Of a stretch of 8,750 nucleotides of DNA, positions 1 to 7,007 are shown piece after piece. The notes beneath the pieces are model-generated. The model did no database searches. It saw only the letters and a program-made list of their open reading frames with translations, and was not told where the DNA came from. The DNA lies in assembly GCA_019247975.1 (NCBI GenBank), contig JAFBAD010000143.1, forward strand, positions 1 to 8,750, given 5' to 3'. Numbering within the stretch: the first letter of the stretch is position 1; every line of letters begins with the position of its first letter. The stretch is from Acidimicrobiia bacterium. GTDB lineage: Bacteria > Actinomycetota > Acidimicrobiia > Acidimicrobiales > Iamiaceae. The position numbers and the translations under genes are program-made.

Positions 1-2506
1 CGGGCTCGAGGACCGGTGGGCCGCGGCCTGGGAGGAGCGGGGCACCTACCGCTTCGACCGGACGAAGACGCGAGATCAGGTCTTCTCGATCGACGCGCCG
101 CCGCCGACCGCCTCGGGCACGCTCCACATCGGCCACGTCTTCAGCTACACGCACACCGATGCGGTCGCCCGCTACCAGCGCATGCGGGGGCGCGAGGTCT
201 TCTATCCGATGGGCTGGGACGACAACGGCGTTCCGACCGAGCGTCGGGTCGAGAACTACTACGGCGTCCGCTGCGACCCGTCGCTCCCCTACGACCCGGG
301 CTTCAGCCCTCCGGACAAGCCGGGCAAGGACTTCGTCACCACCTCCCGCCGCAACTTCGTCGAGCTCTGCGTCCGCCTGACCACCGAGGACGAGAAGGCC
401 TTCGAGGCGACCTGGCGCCGGCTCGGCCTGTCGGTCGACTGGTCGATGCTGTACCAGACGATCAGCGAGAAGGCCCGGGCCACCGCGCAGCGGGCCTTCC
501 TCCGCAACCTCGCCCGCGACGAGGCCTACCTGGCCGAGGCGCCGACGCTGTGGGACGTCACCTTCGGCATGGCCGTCTCCCAGGCCGAGCTCGAGGACCA
601 CGAGGTCGCGGGCGCGTACCACCGCATCTCGTTCCACCCGGCCTCCGGCGACCCGATCATGATCGAGACGACCCGCCCGGAGTTGCTGGCCGCCTGCGTC
701 GCCCTGGTCGCCCACCCCGACGACGAGCGCTACCAGCCCCTGTTCGGGACGACCGCCACCACGCCGGTCTTCGGCGTCGAGGTCCCAGTCGTTGCCCACC
801 ACCTCGCCGAGAAGGACAAGGGCACCGGCATCGCGATGGTCTGCACGTTCGGTGACCTCACCGACGTCCAGTGGTGGCGGGAGCTGCGGCTCGAGACGCG
901 TGCGATCGTCGGTCGGAACGGCCGGATCATCGCCGAGCCGCCCCCCGGCCTCGACTCCTCGACGGGCCAGGACGCATACGCGCAGCTGGCCGGCGCGACC
1001 ATGCACACCGCGCGGGAGCGCACGGTCGAGCTGCTGCGCGAGTCGGGCGACCTGCACGGTGACCCCCGCCCGATCACCCACGCGGTCAAGTACTACGAGA
1101 AGGGCAACAAGCCGCTCGAGATCGTCACCTCGCGGCAGTGGTACATCCGCAACGGCGGGCGTGACGACGACCTGCGAGCTGCGCTCAAGGCGCGCGGTGA
1201 CGAGATCGAGTGGGTCCCGTCGTACATGGGCGTCCGCTACCAGAACTGGGTCGATGGGCTGAACGGCGACTGGCTGATCAGCCGCCAGCGCTACTTCGGC
1301 GTCCCGTTCCCGGTCTGGTACCGGGTCGGTGATGACGGCGAGGTCGACTACGACGACCCGATCCCTGCGGCCGACGACGCGCTGCCGGTCGACCCGAGCT
1401 CGGACACGCCGCCCGGCTTCCGCGACGACCAGCGGGGTCAGCCCGGCGGCTTCATCGGCGACCCCGACGTCATGGACACCTGGGCCACGTCGTCGCTCAC
1501 GCCGCAGCTGGCCGCCGGCTGGGAGACCGATCCCGACCTGTTCGCCCGCACGTTCCCGATGGACCTTCGGCCCCAGGCCCACGACATCATCCGCACCTGG
1601 CTCTTCTCGACCGTCGTCCGCGCCCACCTCGAGCACGGCACCACGCCGTGGGCCCGTGCGGCGATCTCGGGCTGGGTCCTCGACCCCGACCGCAAGAAGA
1701 TGTCGAAGTCGAGGGGCAACGTCGTCACGCCGCTCCCGCTCCTCGAGGAGTACGGCACCGACGCGGTCCGCTACTGGTCGTGCAACGGCGCGCCCGGCAC
1801 CGACACCGCCGCCGACTTCGGTCAGATGAAGGTCGGCCGCCGGTTGGCCATCAAGATCCTCAACGCGTCGCGCTTCGCGCTCGGCCTCGGCGCGGCCGAC
1901 GACCCATCGCTGGTCAGCGAGCCGATCGATCGGGCGATGCTCGCCCAGCTCGCCGACGTCGTCGAGGCCACGACCGAGGCGTTCGACCAGTTCCACTACA
2001 CGCGGGCGATCGAGCGCACCGAGGCGTTCTTCTGGTCGTTCTGCGACGACTACCTCGAGCTCGTCAAGGGGCGAGCGTACGGCGGGCGCGGCGACGCTCC
2101 TGCCCACTCGGCGCAGGCCTCGCTGGCGATCGCGCTGTCCACCCTCCTGCGGCTCTTCGCCCCGATCCTCCCGTTCGTCACCGAGGAGGTCTGGTCGTGG
2201 TGGCAGGAGGGATCGGTCCACCGGGCGCCCTGGCCCGAGGCCGCACCGCTCCGGGCCATCGCCGGCGACGCCGACCCGGCGGTCCTCCACGTCGCGGCCG
2301 ACGCGCTGGGCGGGGTCCGCAAGGCCAAGTCCGACGCCAAGCGCTCGATGCGTTCGGAGGTCACCCGGCTCGCGGTCGCCGACCGCGCCGAGCGGCTCGC
2401 CGCGCTCCGCCTCGCGCAGGACGACGTCATGGACGCCGGCCGCGTCGCCGAGCTGGTCGAGTCCGAAGCCGACGCCTTCAGCGTCGAGGTCGCGCTCGCG
2501 GACTAG
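1..2506 (+). CDS. valS: Valyl-tRNA synthetase, type 2 (5'-truncated by window edge)
   Basis: This enzyme charges tRNA-Val with valine in the cytoplasm and clears mischarged threonine through its editing domain. The first full codon is at position 2, leaving 834 visible residues. Against a family length of roughly 860-880 (from memory), about 30-40 N-terminal residues lie outside. The HIGH motif is intact at 125-136, preceded by PPPTASGTL. It is followed by MGWDDN and PTERRVENYYGV, which I recall as signatures of the short, archaeal-like type 2 ValRS of actinobacteria. The CP1 editing domain is marked by TTRPELLAACVALVAHPDD (about 670-723) and GTGIAMVCTFGD (about 821-858). KMSKS is intact at 1697-1711, followed by the anticodon-binding helical domain. 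The C-terminal tRNA-binding coiled coil of bacterial type 1 enzymes is absent, as expected for type 2. The reading frame is unbroken. The gene ends tail to tail with the SpeE-like gene, overlapping it by 4 bp, with no room for a separate terminator. Confidence 0.96.
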   Translation, partial: GLEDRWAAAWEERGTYRFDRTKTRDQVFSIDAPPPTASGTLHIGHVFSYTHTDAVARYQRMRGREVFYPMGWDDNGVPTERRVENYYGVRCDPSLPYDPGFSPPDKPGKDFVTTSRRNFVELCVRLTTEDEKAFEATWRRLGLSVDWSMLYQTISEKARATAQRAFLRNLARDEAYLAEAPTLWDVTFGMAVSQAELEDHEVAGAYHRISFHPASGDPIMIETTRPELLAACVALVAHPDDERYQPLFGTTATTPVFGVEVPVVAHHLAEKDKGTGIAMVCTFGDLTDVQWWRELRLETRAIVGRNGRIIAEPPPGLDSSTGQDAYAQLAGATMHTARERTVELLRESGDLHGDPRPITHAVKYYEKGNKPLEIVTSRQWYIRNGGRDDDLRAALKARGDEIEWVPSYMGVRYQNWVDGLNGDWLISRQRYFGVPFPVWYRVGDDGEVDYDDPIPAADDALPVDPSSDTPPGFRDDQRGQPGGFIGDPDVMDTWATSSLTPQLAAGWETDPDLFARTFPMDLRPQAHDIIRTWLFSTVVRAHLEHGTTPWARAAISGWVLDPDRKKMSKSRGNVVTPLPLLEEYGTDAVRYWSCNGAPGTDTAADFGQMKVGRRLAIKILNASRFALGLGAADDPSLVSEPIDRAMLAQLADVVEATTEAFDQFHYTRAIERTEAFFWSFCDDYLELVKGRAYGGRGDAPAHSAQASLAIALSTLLRLFAPILPFVTEEVWSWWQEGSVHRAPWPEAAPLRAIAGDADPAVLHVAADALGGVRKAKSDAKRSMRSEVTRLAVADRAERLAALRLAQDDVMDAGRVAELVESEADAFSVEVALAD

Positions 2507-4980
2507 CTGCCTGAAGACACCGGCCGCAGGAGGCCGCGGAGGGCGAGGATCGCGACGAGGTAGGCGGCCAGCGCGAACAGCAGCACGTTGGCGAAGCCGA
2601 AGGTCATCGCCAGCAGCGTCGTGAGCACGGAGCCGACCACCGAGGCGAAGCCGTTCACCGCCCAGCCCCAGGCGACGTACTCGCGCGAGTGGGTCGTGAG
2701 GCGCGACACCGCGGTGAGGCCGAGCGGCATGAACATGCCGAGGCACACGCCGAGCGGTGCGAGAAAGACGAAAGCCAGCGCGACACGGGCGGCGAGCGGC
2801 AGCTGGAACAGCGCATCGGTGGCCGCCGGCAGACCGAACAGGTACGCGAACGTCAGGATCACCAGCGCGCCGAGCAGCGGCAGCGCGGCCCGCCAGGTCG
2901 AGGGCGCGAGCTTGTCGCTGAGCAGCGCGCCGATGCCGGTGAACACGAGGATCGACGCGAGCGTGACCGTGAGCGAGTACGTCGGGTAGCCGAGGAACAG
3001 CGTCAGCTTCTGGATGAGCGTGATCTCGAAGAAGATGAACCCGAACCCGAGCGCCGCGAAGTAGACGGCCGACGACGCCTTCCGTGGCAGGGCAGACCAC
3101 ACCTTCCGGATCGTCACGAACGGCAGCAGCAGGAAGACGAGCGCGAACAGGATCGCGATGCCGAAGAGCAGCAGCAGCACCCGCTCACCGGTGCCGGACT
3201 CGGGGTCGAGCGAGTCGGTCTTCTGGTCGAAGTTGCGGATCACGTCCTTGAAGCGGGCGAAGTGCCAGAAGAACGGTCCGTTGTCGGAGATCGCGCGGAC
3301 GTCGAACTTGTAACCGTCGTAGAAGGCGTTCAGCTGGTTGTCGGGCAGCGTGATGATCTGGTCGACCACACCGCCGTCGGACGGCCGACCGGGCTCGTGG
3401 CGGATCTGCGAGCCCTTCACCGAGCCCATCTGCTGCGTGATGCGCGCGACGTCGGCCGAGGTGAACGGGTCCTTCTTGACGAGGATCGTCGAGATGGTCG
3501 CCGGCGGCAGATCGCTCGGCGTGGTGATCACCATCATGTGGCTCGCCGGGTCCTCGATGCCCATCTCGCCGAGCGCCTTGCGGACGGTGCTCGCGTAGCG
3601 GGCGGTGCGGTTCGGCTTGTTCGTGTAGTCGACTTCACCGAACTGGGTGGCGAGGATGCCGCCCGGCCGGAGGTGGTCGAGGCTCTCCTTCACCGCCTGC
3701 TTCGTGTACAGGTAGCTCTCGGAGAGCACGAACGCGCCCGAGCTCGCCGCGTTGGCCGCCGCGTAGCTGTCCGGCGCCGGGTACCAGACGAGGTTGTACT
3801 TCTTGTCGCTGCGCTCGAGGTACGAGCGGCCGTCGTCGAGGACGTAGTTGACGCCCGGCTGGTCGGCGAGGTGGCCGGTGTAGTCGGCGTACTTGCCGGT
3901 GACCATGCCGTGGGTGACCGGGTTGAGCTCGATCGCGTCGATGTGCTTCGACCGGTAGAAGAGCGAGGTCAGGATCTCGTGGCCGCCAGCGGCGCCGATG
4001 ATCATCACGTTGCTGTGGTCGGGACCGGTCGCCGCGAACGGGAACGAGCGGATGTCGTCGTTGAAGTTCTCGAGGTCGGCCATCTTGCCGTCCCACTGCG
4101 ACAGCCGGGAGCCGACGAGGCCGTCGTGGTACACGAGCTTGCTGCCGTTGCCGACGTCCTGGACGTCGACCCGGAAGATCGGGCTCCACCGCGAGTACTC
4201 GGCCGAGTTGCGCGAGATGGTCGACTTGCTCTGGTCGACGTGGGGATCGGGCAGCACGTTCGGCGCGACCAGCCCGATGACCATGAGCGCGCCGAGCACC
4301 ACGGCGGCGCCCTGGAGCAGGCGCGTGCCCTGCCGCAGCGCGACGAGGATCGCGGTGATGGCGAGGACCAGGCCGGCCAGGAAGATCGTCGCCGGCGGCC
4401 CGATGTAGCGGATCATGAACACCGCGAGCGCGCAGGCGAGACCGGCGCCCATCAGGTCGGCGAAGTAGAGGCGCCCGATCCGCTCGGCTCGACGGCCGAA
4501 GAGCGTCGCGACCATCACGCCGATGGACGCGAACGGCGCGAACAGCGCCACGCACACGACGAGCAGGCGGGCCAGGGTGCTGAACGATCGGCGTGACCCG
4601 TAGTCCCACAGCAGCAGCGTGTTGATCGGCGTGATCGCGACGACGAAGTAGCCGAGCGCGACCGCGGCGACGCCGATGAGGCTGCCCCAGAGGAGGATCG
4701 TGTCGGTCCGCAGCCGGCGGAGGCGGTCGGACACCGCGACCAGGACCCCGCCGAAGCCCACGCCGAGCAGGGCCAGACCGATGATCAGGTACGTGTAGTA
4801 GTAGAAGAGCTTGAACGAGATGACCCGCGTGTAGGCGATCTCCAGGAGCAACCCGGAGAAGCTGATCATGAAGATCTCGAGGTGGTAGGTGCGGTGGTCG
4901 ACGCTGATGTCGTCGGCCCGACCTCCGGTTCCCGTGCCTTCGGCGACCGGCCCGGTGACCGGTGTCGTCGTAGTGCTCAC
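2503..4980 (-). CDS. Polytopic membrane protein with embedded spermidine synthase-like (SAM-fold) domain
   Basis: This 825-residue inner-membrane protein has about seven predicted helices in residues 36-240 and a soluble domain at about 245-595. A second bundle of about seven helices fills 600-815. The soluble part has the spermidine synthase/methyltransferase layout: a nucleotide loop MIIGAAGGHEIL (326-337), an acidic strand end IDAIELNP (347-354), DDGRSYL (382-388), and GAFVLSESYLYT (415-426). DNGPFFWHF (566-574) is a motif I associate with large SpeE-like membrane proteins. The loop is IGAAGG rather than the GGGDG of true spermidine synthases, and the usual catalytic stretch reads PAPDSY (401-406). 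Polyamine synthesis is therefore not supported; the substrate is unknown and could be a lipid, a small molecule, or only a bound ligand. It starts at a GTG with AAGGTGGG six bases upstream. It is the last of four minus-strand genes, 38 bp after the ASCH gene. Family assignment is firm, function is not. Confidence 0.87.
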   Translation of the reverse strand: MSTTTTPVTGPVAEGTGTGGRADDISVDHRTYHLEIFMISFSGLLLEIAYTRVISFKLFYYYTYLIIGLALLGVGFGGVLVAVSDRLRRLRTDTILLWGSLIGVAAVALGYFVVAITPINTLLLWDYGSRRSFSTLARLLVVCVALFAPFASIGVMVATLFGRRAERIGRLYFADLMGAGLACALAVFMIRYIGPPATIFLAGLVLAITAILVALRQGTRLLQGAAVVLGALMVIGLVAPNVLPDPHVDQSKSTISRNSAEYSRWSPIFRVDVQDVGNGSKLVYHDGLVGSRLSQWDGKMADLENFNDDIRSFPFAATGPDHSNVMIIGAAGGHEILTSLFYRSKHIDAIELNPVTHGMVTGKYADYTGHLADQPGVNYVLDDGRSYLERSDKKYNLVWYPAPDSYAAANAASSGAFVLSESYLYTKQAVKESLDHLRPGGILATQFGEVDYTNKPNRTARYASTVRKALGEMGIEDPASHMMVITTPSDLPPATISTILVKKDPFTSADVARITQQMGSVKGSQIRHEPGRPSDGGVVDQIITLPDNQLNAFYDGYKFDVRAISDNGPFFWHFARFKDVIRNFDQKTDSLDPESGTGERVLLLLFGIAILFALVFLLLPFVTIRKVWSALPRKASSAVYFAALGFGFIFFEITLIQKLTLFLGYPTYSLTVTLASILVFTGIGALLSDKLAPSTWRAALPLLGALVILTFAYLFGLPAATDALFQLPLAARVALAFVFLAPLGVCLGMFMPLGLTAVSRLTTHSREYVAWGWAVNGFASVVGSVLTTLLAMTFGFANVLLFALAAYLVAILALRGLLRPVSSGS

Positions 4981-4986
4981 GAGGGA

Positions 4987-4994
4987 CCCACCTT
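4987..4994 (-). promoter_or_regulatory. Ribosome binding site of the SpeE-like gene
   Basis: On the minus strand this reads AAGGTGGG, close to the Shine-Dalgarno consensus, and it ends six bases before the GTG at 4980-4978. It is the clearest ribosome binding site of the minus-strand cluster and supports that start over later in-frame starts. It suggests that the last gene is initiated independently even if cotranscribed. Confidence 0.6.
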
Positions 4995-5018
4995 AGAGGA
5001 GCCGGTGTTCGCGACCGT

Positions 5019-5618
5019 TCACACCGACGCCTCGTCTGCCGGTCGGAGGGCGCGGTACGCCTCGCCCCGCGGCGACAGCCGGTAGCCCCGCTCGAGGCTC
5101 ACGGTGAGCCCGAGGCCCTTCAGCTTGCGGACGTCCAGCTTGAACGGCTGGGTCTCCCGGTCGACCGACGCAGCGAGATCGGCTGCCCGCACCCCCGGTC
5201 GGGACGCGATGAGGTCCAGGGTCGCGGCGGTCCACGGCCCGCTCCGGCTGGCCTTGTCGAGCCGCTTCAGCCGGGCGCTGATCTCGATCACCTCGTCGGG
5301 CCCGAGCGTCGCGGCGGCGGCGAGCTCGTCACGAGGATCGGGTCCGTCGACCACGTGGAAGCGGACGCGGTACAGCGGGAGGTCCGGTGTGCCCCGCAGG
5401 TCCGCGGCCAACGCCTCGACGGACGGGTAGCCGGCCGCGCGTGCGTCCCGCGCGGTGATCGACGCCTGCTCGACGACATCGACCGCATCCACCTCGAGGT
5501 AACCCACGACGGTTCGGTAGCGGTGGCCGGCGACCGCCTGGCGGCGCTTCCACCGGCGGTAGGTGACGGTGACCTCGCCGGCCTGGATGGCCGGGCCGAA
5601 CCGGGCCTCGAAGAGCAC
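5019..5618 (-). CDS. ASCH domain protein with C-terminal winged-helix-like region
   Basis: This soluble 199-residue protein is probably RNA- or nucleotide-binding. Residues 1 to about 115 match the ASCH fold: MLFEARFGPAIQAGEVTVTYRRW holds the short helix and beta strand with the G-x-x-T-x-T-x-R pattern. It continues with HRYRTVVGYLEVDAVDVVE and, after a helix, LYRVRFHVV. The second half (about 128-195) looks like a winged helix: TAATLDLIASRPGVRAADLAASV, then a basic recognition-helix candidate (FKLDVRKLKGLGL) and a wing (GYRLSPRGEAYRAL). In E. coli YqfB, an ASCH enzyme acting on N4-acetylcytidine, the pattern is K-T-I-T, with the Lys catalytic as I remember it. Here it is V-T-V-T (16-19), so that chemistry may be lost and binding is more likely. 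The GTG start at 5618 follows GAGG (5630-5627) by 8 bases. The start is 24 bases after the His-rich gene and in the same frame. The C-terminal fold is judged by eye only. Confidence 0.8.
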   Translation of the reverse strand: MLFEARFGPAIQAGEVTVTYRRWKRRQAVAGHRYRTVVGYLEVDAVDVVEQASITARDARAAGYPSVEALAADLRGTPDLPLYRVRFHVVDGPDPRDELAAAATLGPDEVIEISARLKRLDKASRSGPWTAATLDLIASRPGVRAADLAASVDRETQPFKLDVRKLKGLGLTVSLERGYRLSPRGEAYRALRPADEASV

Positions 5619-5642
5619 GTCGGACGCCTCGCCGCTCTCCCG

Positions 5643-5831
5643 TCAGACGAGGGCGGGCGCGCCGGGCACGAACCCGAGCACCGCCACCACGACGATGCCG
5701 ATCACCAGCCCGACCACGAGCGGGAGCAGCACCCAGCGGGGGTCCTCCGGGACGCCGTGGGGCTCGTGCGCGTCGTGCGCGGTCTCGTCGTCCTCGTGGG
5801 CGTGGGCCTGGTCGTGGGCGTGGTCGGTCAC
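5643..5831 (-). CDS. Small His/acid-rich single-pass membrane protein
   Basis: I do not recognise this 62-residue protein. Its first 30 residues hold seven histidines (4, 6, 10, 12, 19, 22, 25) and ten Asp/Glu, in patterns such as HAHDQAHAH and HDAHEPH, with no Lys or Arg before Arg32. Residues 34-55 are one strongly hydrophobic helix starting at W33, followed by a short GAPALV tail. Such a tail could bind Zn, Ni, Co or Cu, or sense pH; this is inference from composition. It starts at a GTG 12 bases after the mscS stop and ends 24 bases before the ASCH start, so translational coupling is likely because the ribosome binding site is weak (AGGG about 10 bases upstream). The clean division into a polar head and one membrane helix, and its fit between two same-strand genes, argue that it is real. 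A chance ORF in GC-rich DNA remains possible. Confidence 0.62.
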   Translation of the reverse strand: MTDHAHDQAHAHEDDETAHDAHEPHGVPEDPRWVLLPLVVGLVIGIVVVAVLGFVPGAPALV

Positions 5832-5843
5832 CGGGCCGGGACC

Positions 5844-6884
5844 CTAGTCCTGGGGCCGGCCGGCGGGAGAGGCCGAGGGCGCCTGCACGGTCACCGTGCC
5901 GGCCACCGGCGGCATCTTGATCCCCTCGGCCGTGAAGGCCTCCTGGATGGCGATCCGCAGCGCCCGCATCACGGTCCACTGCGCGCCGGGCCGGGTCTTC
6001 ACGACCAGCCGCAGGGTGATCCCCTCCGGTGCGAGGTTCTCCACGCCCCAGACCTCGGGCTCCTCGAGCACGTCGGTCACGAGCGGCGCCTGCGCGGTGA
6101 CCCGGTCGGCCACCTCCTTCAGCACCGCGTTGGCCCGGTCGACGTCGGTGTCGTGGGCCACGAGGATGTCGAGGAGCGCGCGGGCCCACTGCTGCGACTT
6201 GTTGCCGACCCGCTGGATCTCCCCGTTCGGCACGTGCCAGACCGTGCCGTTGACGTCGCGGATGCGGGTCGTGCGCAGCGAGACCGCTTCGACGGTGCCG
6301 CTCGCCTCGCCGACGTCGATCACGTCACCGACGCCGTACTGGTCCTCGACGAGCATGAACATGCCGGAGAGGAAGTCCTTGACCAGGCTCTGGGCCCCGA
6401 AGCCGAGGGCCACGCCGACGATGCCCGCGCCGGCGATCAGGGGTCCGAGGCTCAGCCCGAGCGCCGCGAGCACGTAGACGGCGGCGAAGGTCCAGATGAT
6501 CGCGGTGGCGAGGTTCTGGAGCACCTGGCTGATCGTCTCGGTGCGGGCGGCCGAGCGCAGGCTCGGCTGCTGCTGGGAGAGGAGCACGCTCGGGGCGTGG
6601 CTGCGGGCCTTGCGCAACCGCCCGGACTGGACCGAGCCGACGAGCTCGGCGGCGAAGCGGCGGATCAGCCGGCGGGTGAGCTTGGCCAGGAGCCACGCCA
6701 CCACCACGATCACGATGATCTTGAGCGGTCGGGCGACGAGGAAGTCGACCACCTTCGCCAGCCACTGCGTGGAGGTGTGGTCGTAGACGAACCGGCAGGC
6801 GGTCCCCGGCTGCTCGCCGCACGCGTCGACGAGCGAGGGATCCGGGGCGCTGGCCGCGATGAGCACGCCGATCACTCGGATCAA
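5844..6884 (-). CDS. MscS-family small-conductance mechanosensitive channel
   Basis: This cytoplasmic-membrane channel is expected to open under membrane tension and release solutes on hypo-osmotic shock. It has 346 residues against 286 in E. coli MscS. A short extracytoplasmic N terminus carries Cys22 and Cys30, followed by a helix at about 54-70 and a basic linker. A second helix spans about 118-142, and the pore helix is GAGIVGVALGFGAQSLVKDFLSG (152-174). The beta domain follows with DQYGVGDVIDVGEASGTVEAVSLRTTRIRD and VPNGEI (218-223), equivalent to the family IPNG motif. Then comes the alpha/beta cytoplasmic domain, and the C terminus (about 330-346) is Pro/Ala-rich and probably disordered. 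The longest frame starts at TTG 6884 without a ribosome binding site. GTG at 6875 (codon 4) is an equally good start, 8 bases after a TACGTT hexamer, which would fit near-leaderless translation. It is the first gene of the minus-strand cluster and diverges from the TetR gene. Confidence 0.93.
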   Translation of the reverse strand: MIRVIGVLIAASAPDPSLVDACGEQPGTACRFVYDHTSTQWLAKVVDFLVARPLKIIVIVVVAWLLAKLTRRLIRRFAAELVGSVQSGRLRKARSHAPSVLLSQQQPSLRSAARTETISQVLQNLATAIIWTFAAVYVLAALGLSLGPLIAGAGIVGVALGFGAQSLVKDFLSGMFMLVEDQYGVGDVIDVGEASGTVEAVSLRTTRIRDVNGTVWHVPNGEIQRVGNKSQQWARALLDILVAHDTDVDRANAVLKEVADRVTAQAPLVTDVLEEPEVWGVENLAPEGITLRLVVKTRPGAQWTVMRALRIAIQEAFTAEGIKMPPVAGTVTVQAPSASPAGRPQD

Positions 6885-6888
6885 ACGT
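6883..6888 (-). promoter_or_regulatory. Possible -10 element of the mscS cluster (TACGTT)
   Basis: On the minus strand TACGTT fits the actinobacterial TANNNT pattern and stands 8 bases before the GTG at 6875. No convincing -35 box is found 16-18 bp upstream. If it is used, the mscS-like protein starts at codon 4 of the longest frame and its message has almost no leader. Weak evidence, since a TANNNT hexamer is easy to find by chance. Confidence 0.25.
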
Positions 6889-6930
6889 AGGGGACCGGCG
6901 CGCCAACCCCGTGGAGGCCCCGGGTAACTA

Positions 6931-6950
6931 CACTGACTGGCTGCTCAGTG
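6931..6950. promoter_or_regulatory. Candidate TetR-family operator (CACTGA-N8-TCAGTG)
   Basis: A perfect 6-bp inverted repeat (6931-6936 and 6945-6950) encloses 8 bases, and comparing the full 10-base halves gives 7 of 10 symmetric matches. Size and symmetry suit a TetR dimer site, and ACTGAC/GTCAGT-like cores are common in TetR operators as I recall them. A third related half-site, CCGGTCAGTC at 6971-6980, matches the reverse complement of the left half in 8 of 10 positions. The site lies 57 bp before the TetR start and about 47 bp before the mscS start, so it could affect both directions. A TACACT hexamer (6929-6934) that could serve as a plus-strand -10 box overlaps the left arm. Binding is inferred. 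Confidence 0.5.
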
Positions 6951-6990
6951 AACGGTCGTACGGGGCGCGACCGGTCAGTCCCCCCGAACG

Positions 6991-6997
6991 AGGTAGG
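6991..6997 (+). promoter_or_regulatory. Ribosome binding site of the TetR gene
   Basis: AGGTAGG lies 10 bases before the GTG at 7008. It decides in favour of that start over the in-frame GTG at 6948. The upstream choice would add 20 residues rich in Gly, Pro and Arg that are unlike a TetR N terminus, and its codon overlaps the operator candidate. Confidence 0.55.
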
Positions 6998-7007
6998 TTC
7001 AAACCCC

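Larger units (their letters stand above)
2503..6884 (-). other. Putative four-gene operon: mscS-like, His-rich, ASCH, SpeE-like
   Basis: Four minus-strand genes follow one another with gaps of 12, 24 and 38 bp and no visible terminator hairpin between them, which is the usual picture of one transcript. The promoter would lie in the 123-bp divergent region beyond 6884. The first three share one reading frame; the last does not. Co-transcription is inferred from spacing alone. The SpeE-like gene has its own good ribosome binding site and could also have its own promoter inside the ASCH gene. Confidence 0.55.

Noticed and set aside
2521..2536. Short hairpin CGGCC/GGCCG just after valS as its terminator.
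   Set aside because: It is only a 5-bp stem in GC-rich coding sequence with no T-run. Such stems are expected often by chance here.
2689..4596. A 635-codon plus-strand open frame opposite the SpeE-like gene.
   Set aside because: Its translation is an Arg/Glu/Asp/Val-rich repeat-like string with no domain or membrane pattern, typical of the antisense of a GC-rich gene. The minus-strand frame has clear motifs and helices.
2503..4980. Calling the SpeE-like protein a true spermidine synthase (speE).
   Set aside because: The glycine loop and catalytic stretch differ from polyamine synthases, and most of the protein is membrane helices. No other polyamine gene is nearby.
5355..6890. A 511-codon plus-strand open frame opposite the mscS, His-rich and ASCH genes.
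   Set aside because: It is an Arg/Gly/His/Asp-rich translation without recognisable motifs that runs across three genes of the other strand. It is a composition effect.
6948..7007. N-terminal extension of the TetR protein from the GTG at 6948.
   Set aside because: It has no ribosome binding site, the added 20 residues are unlike a TetR N terminus, and the start would overlap the operator candidate. GTG 7008 has a good AGGTAGG.
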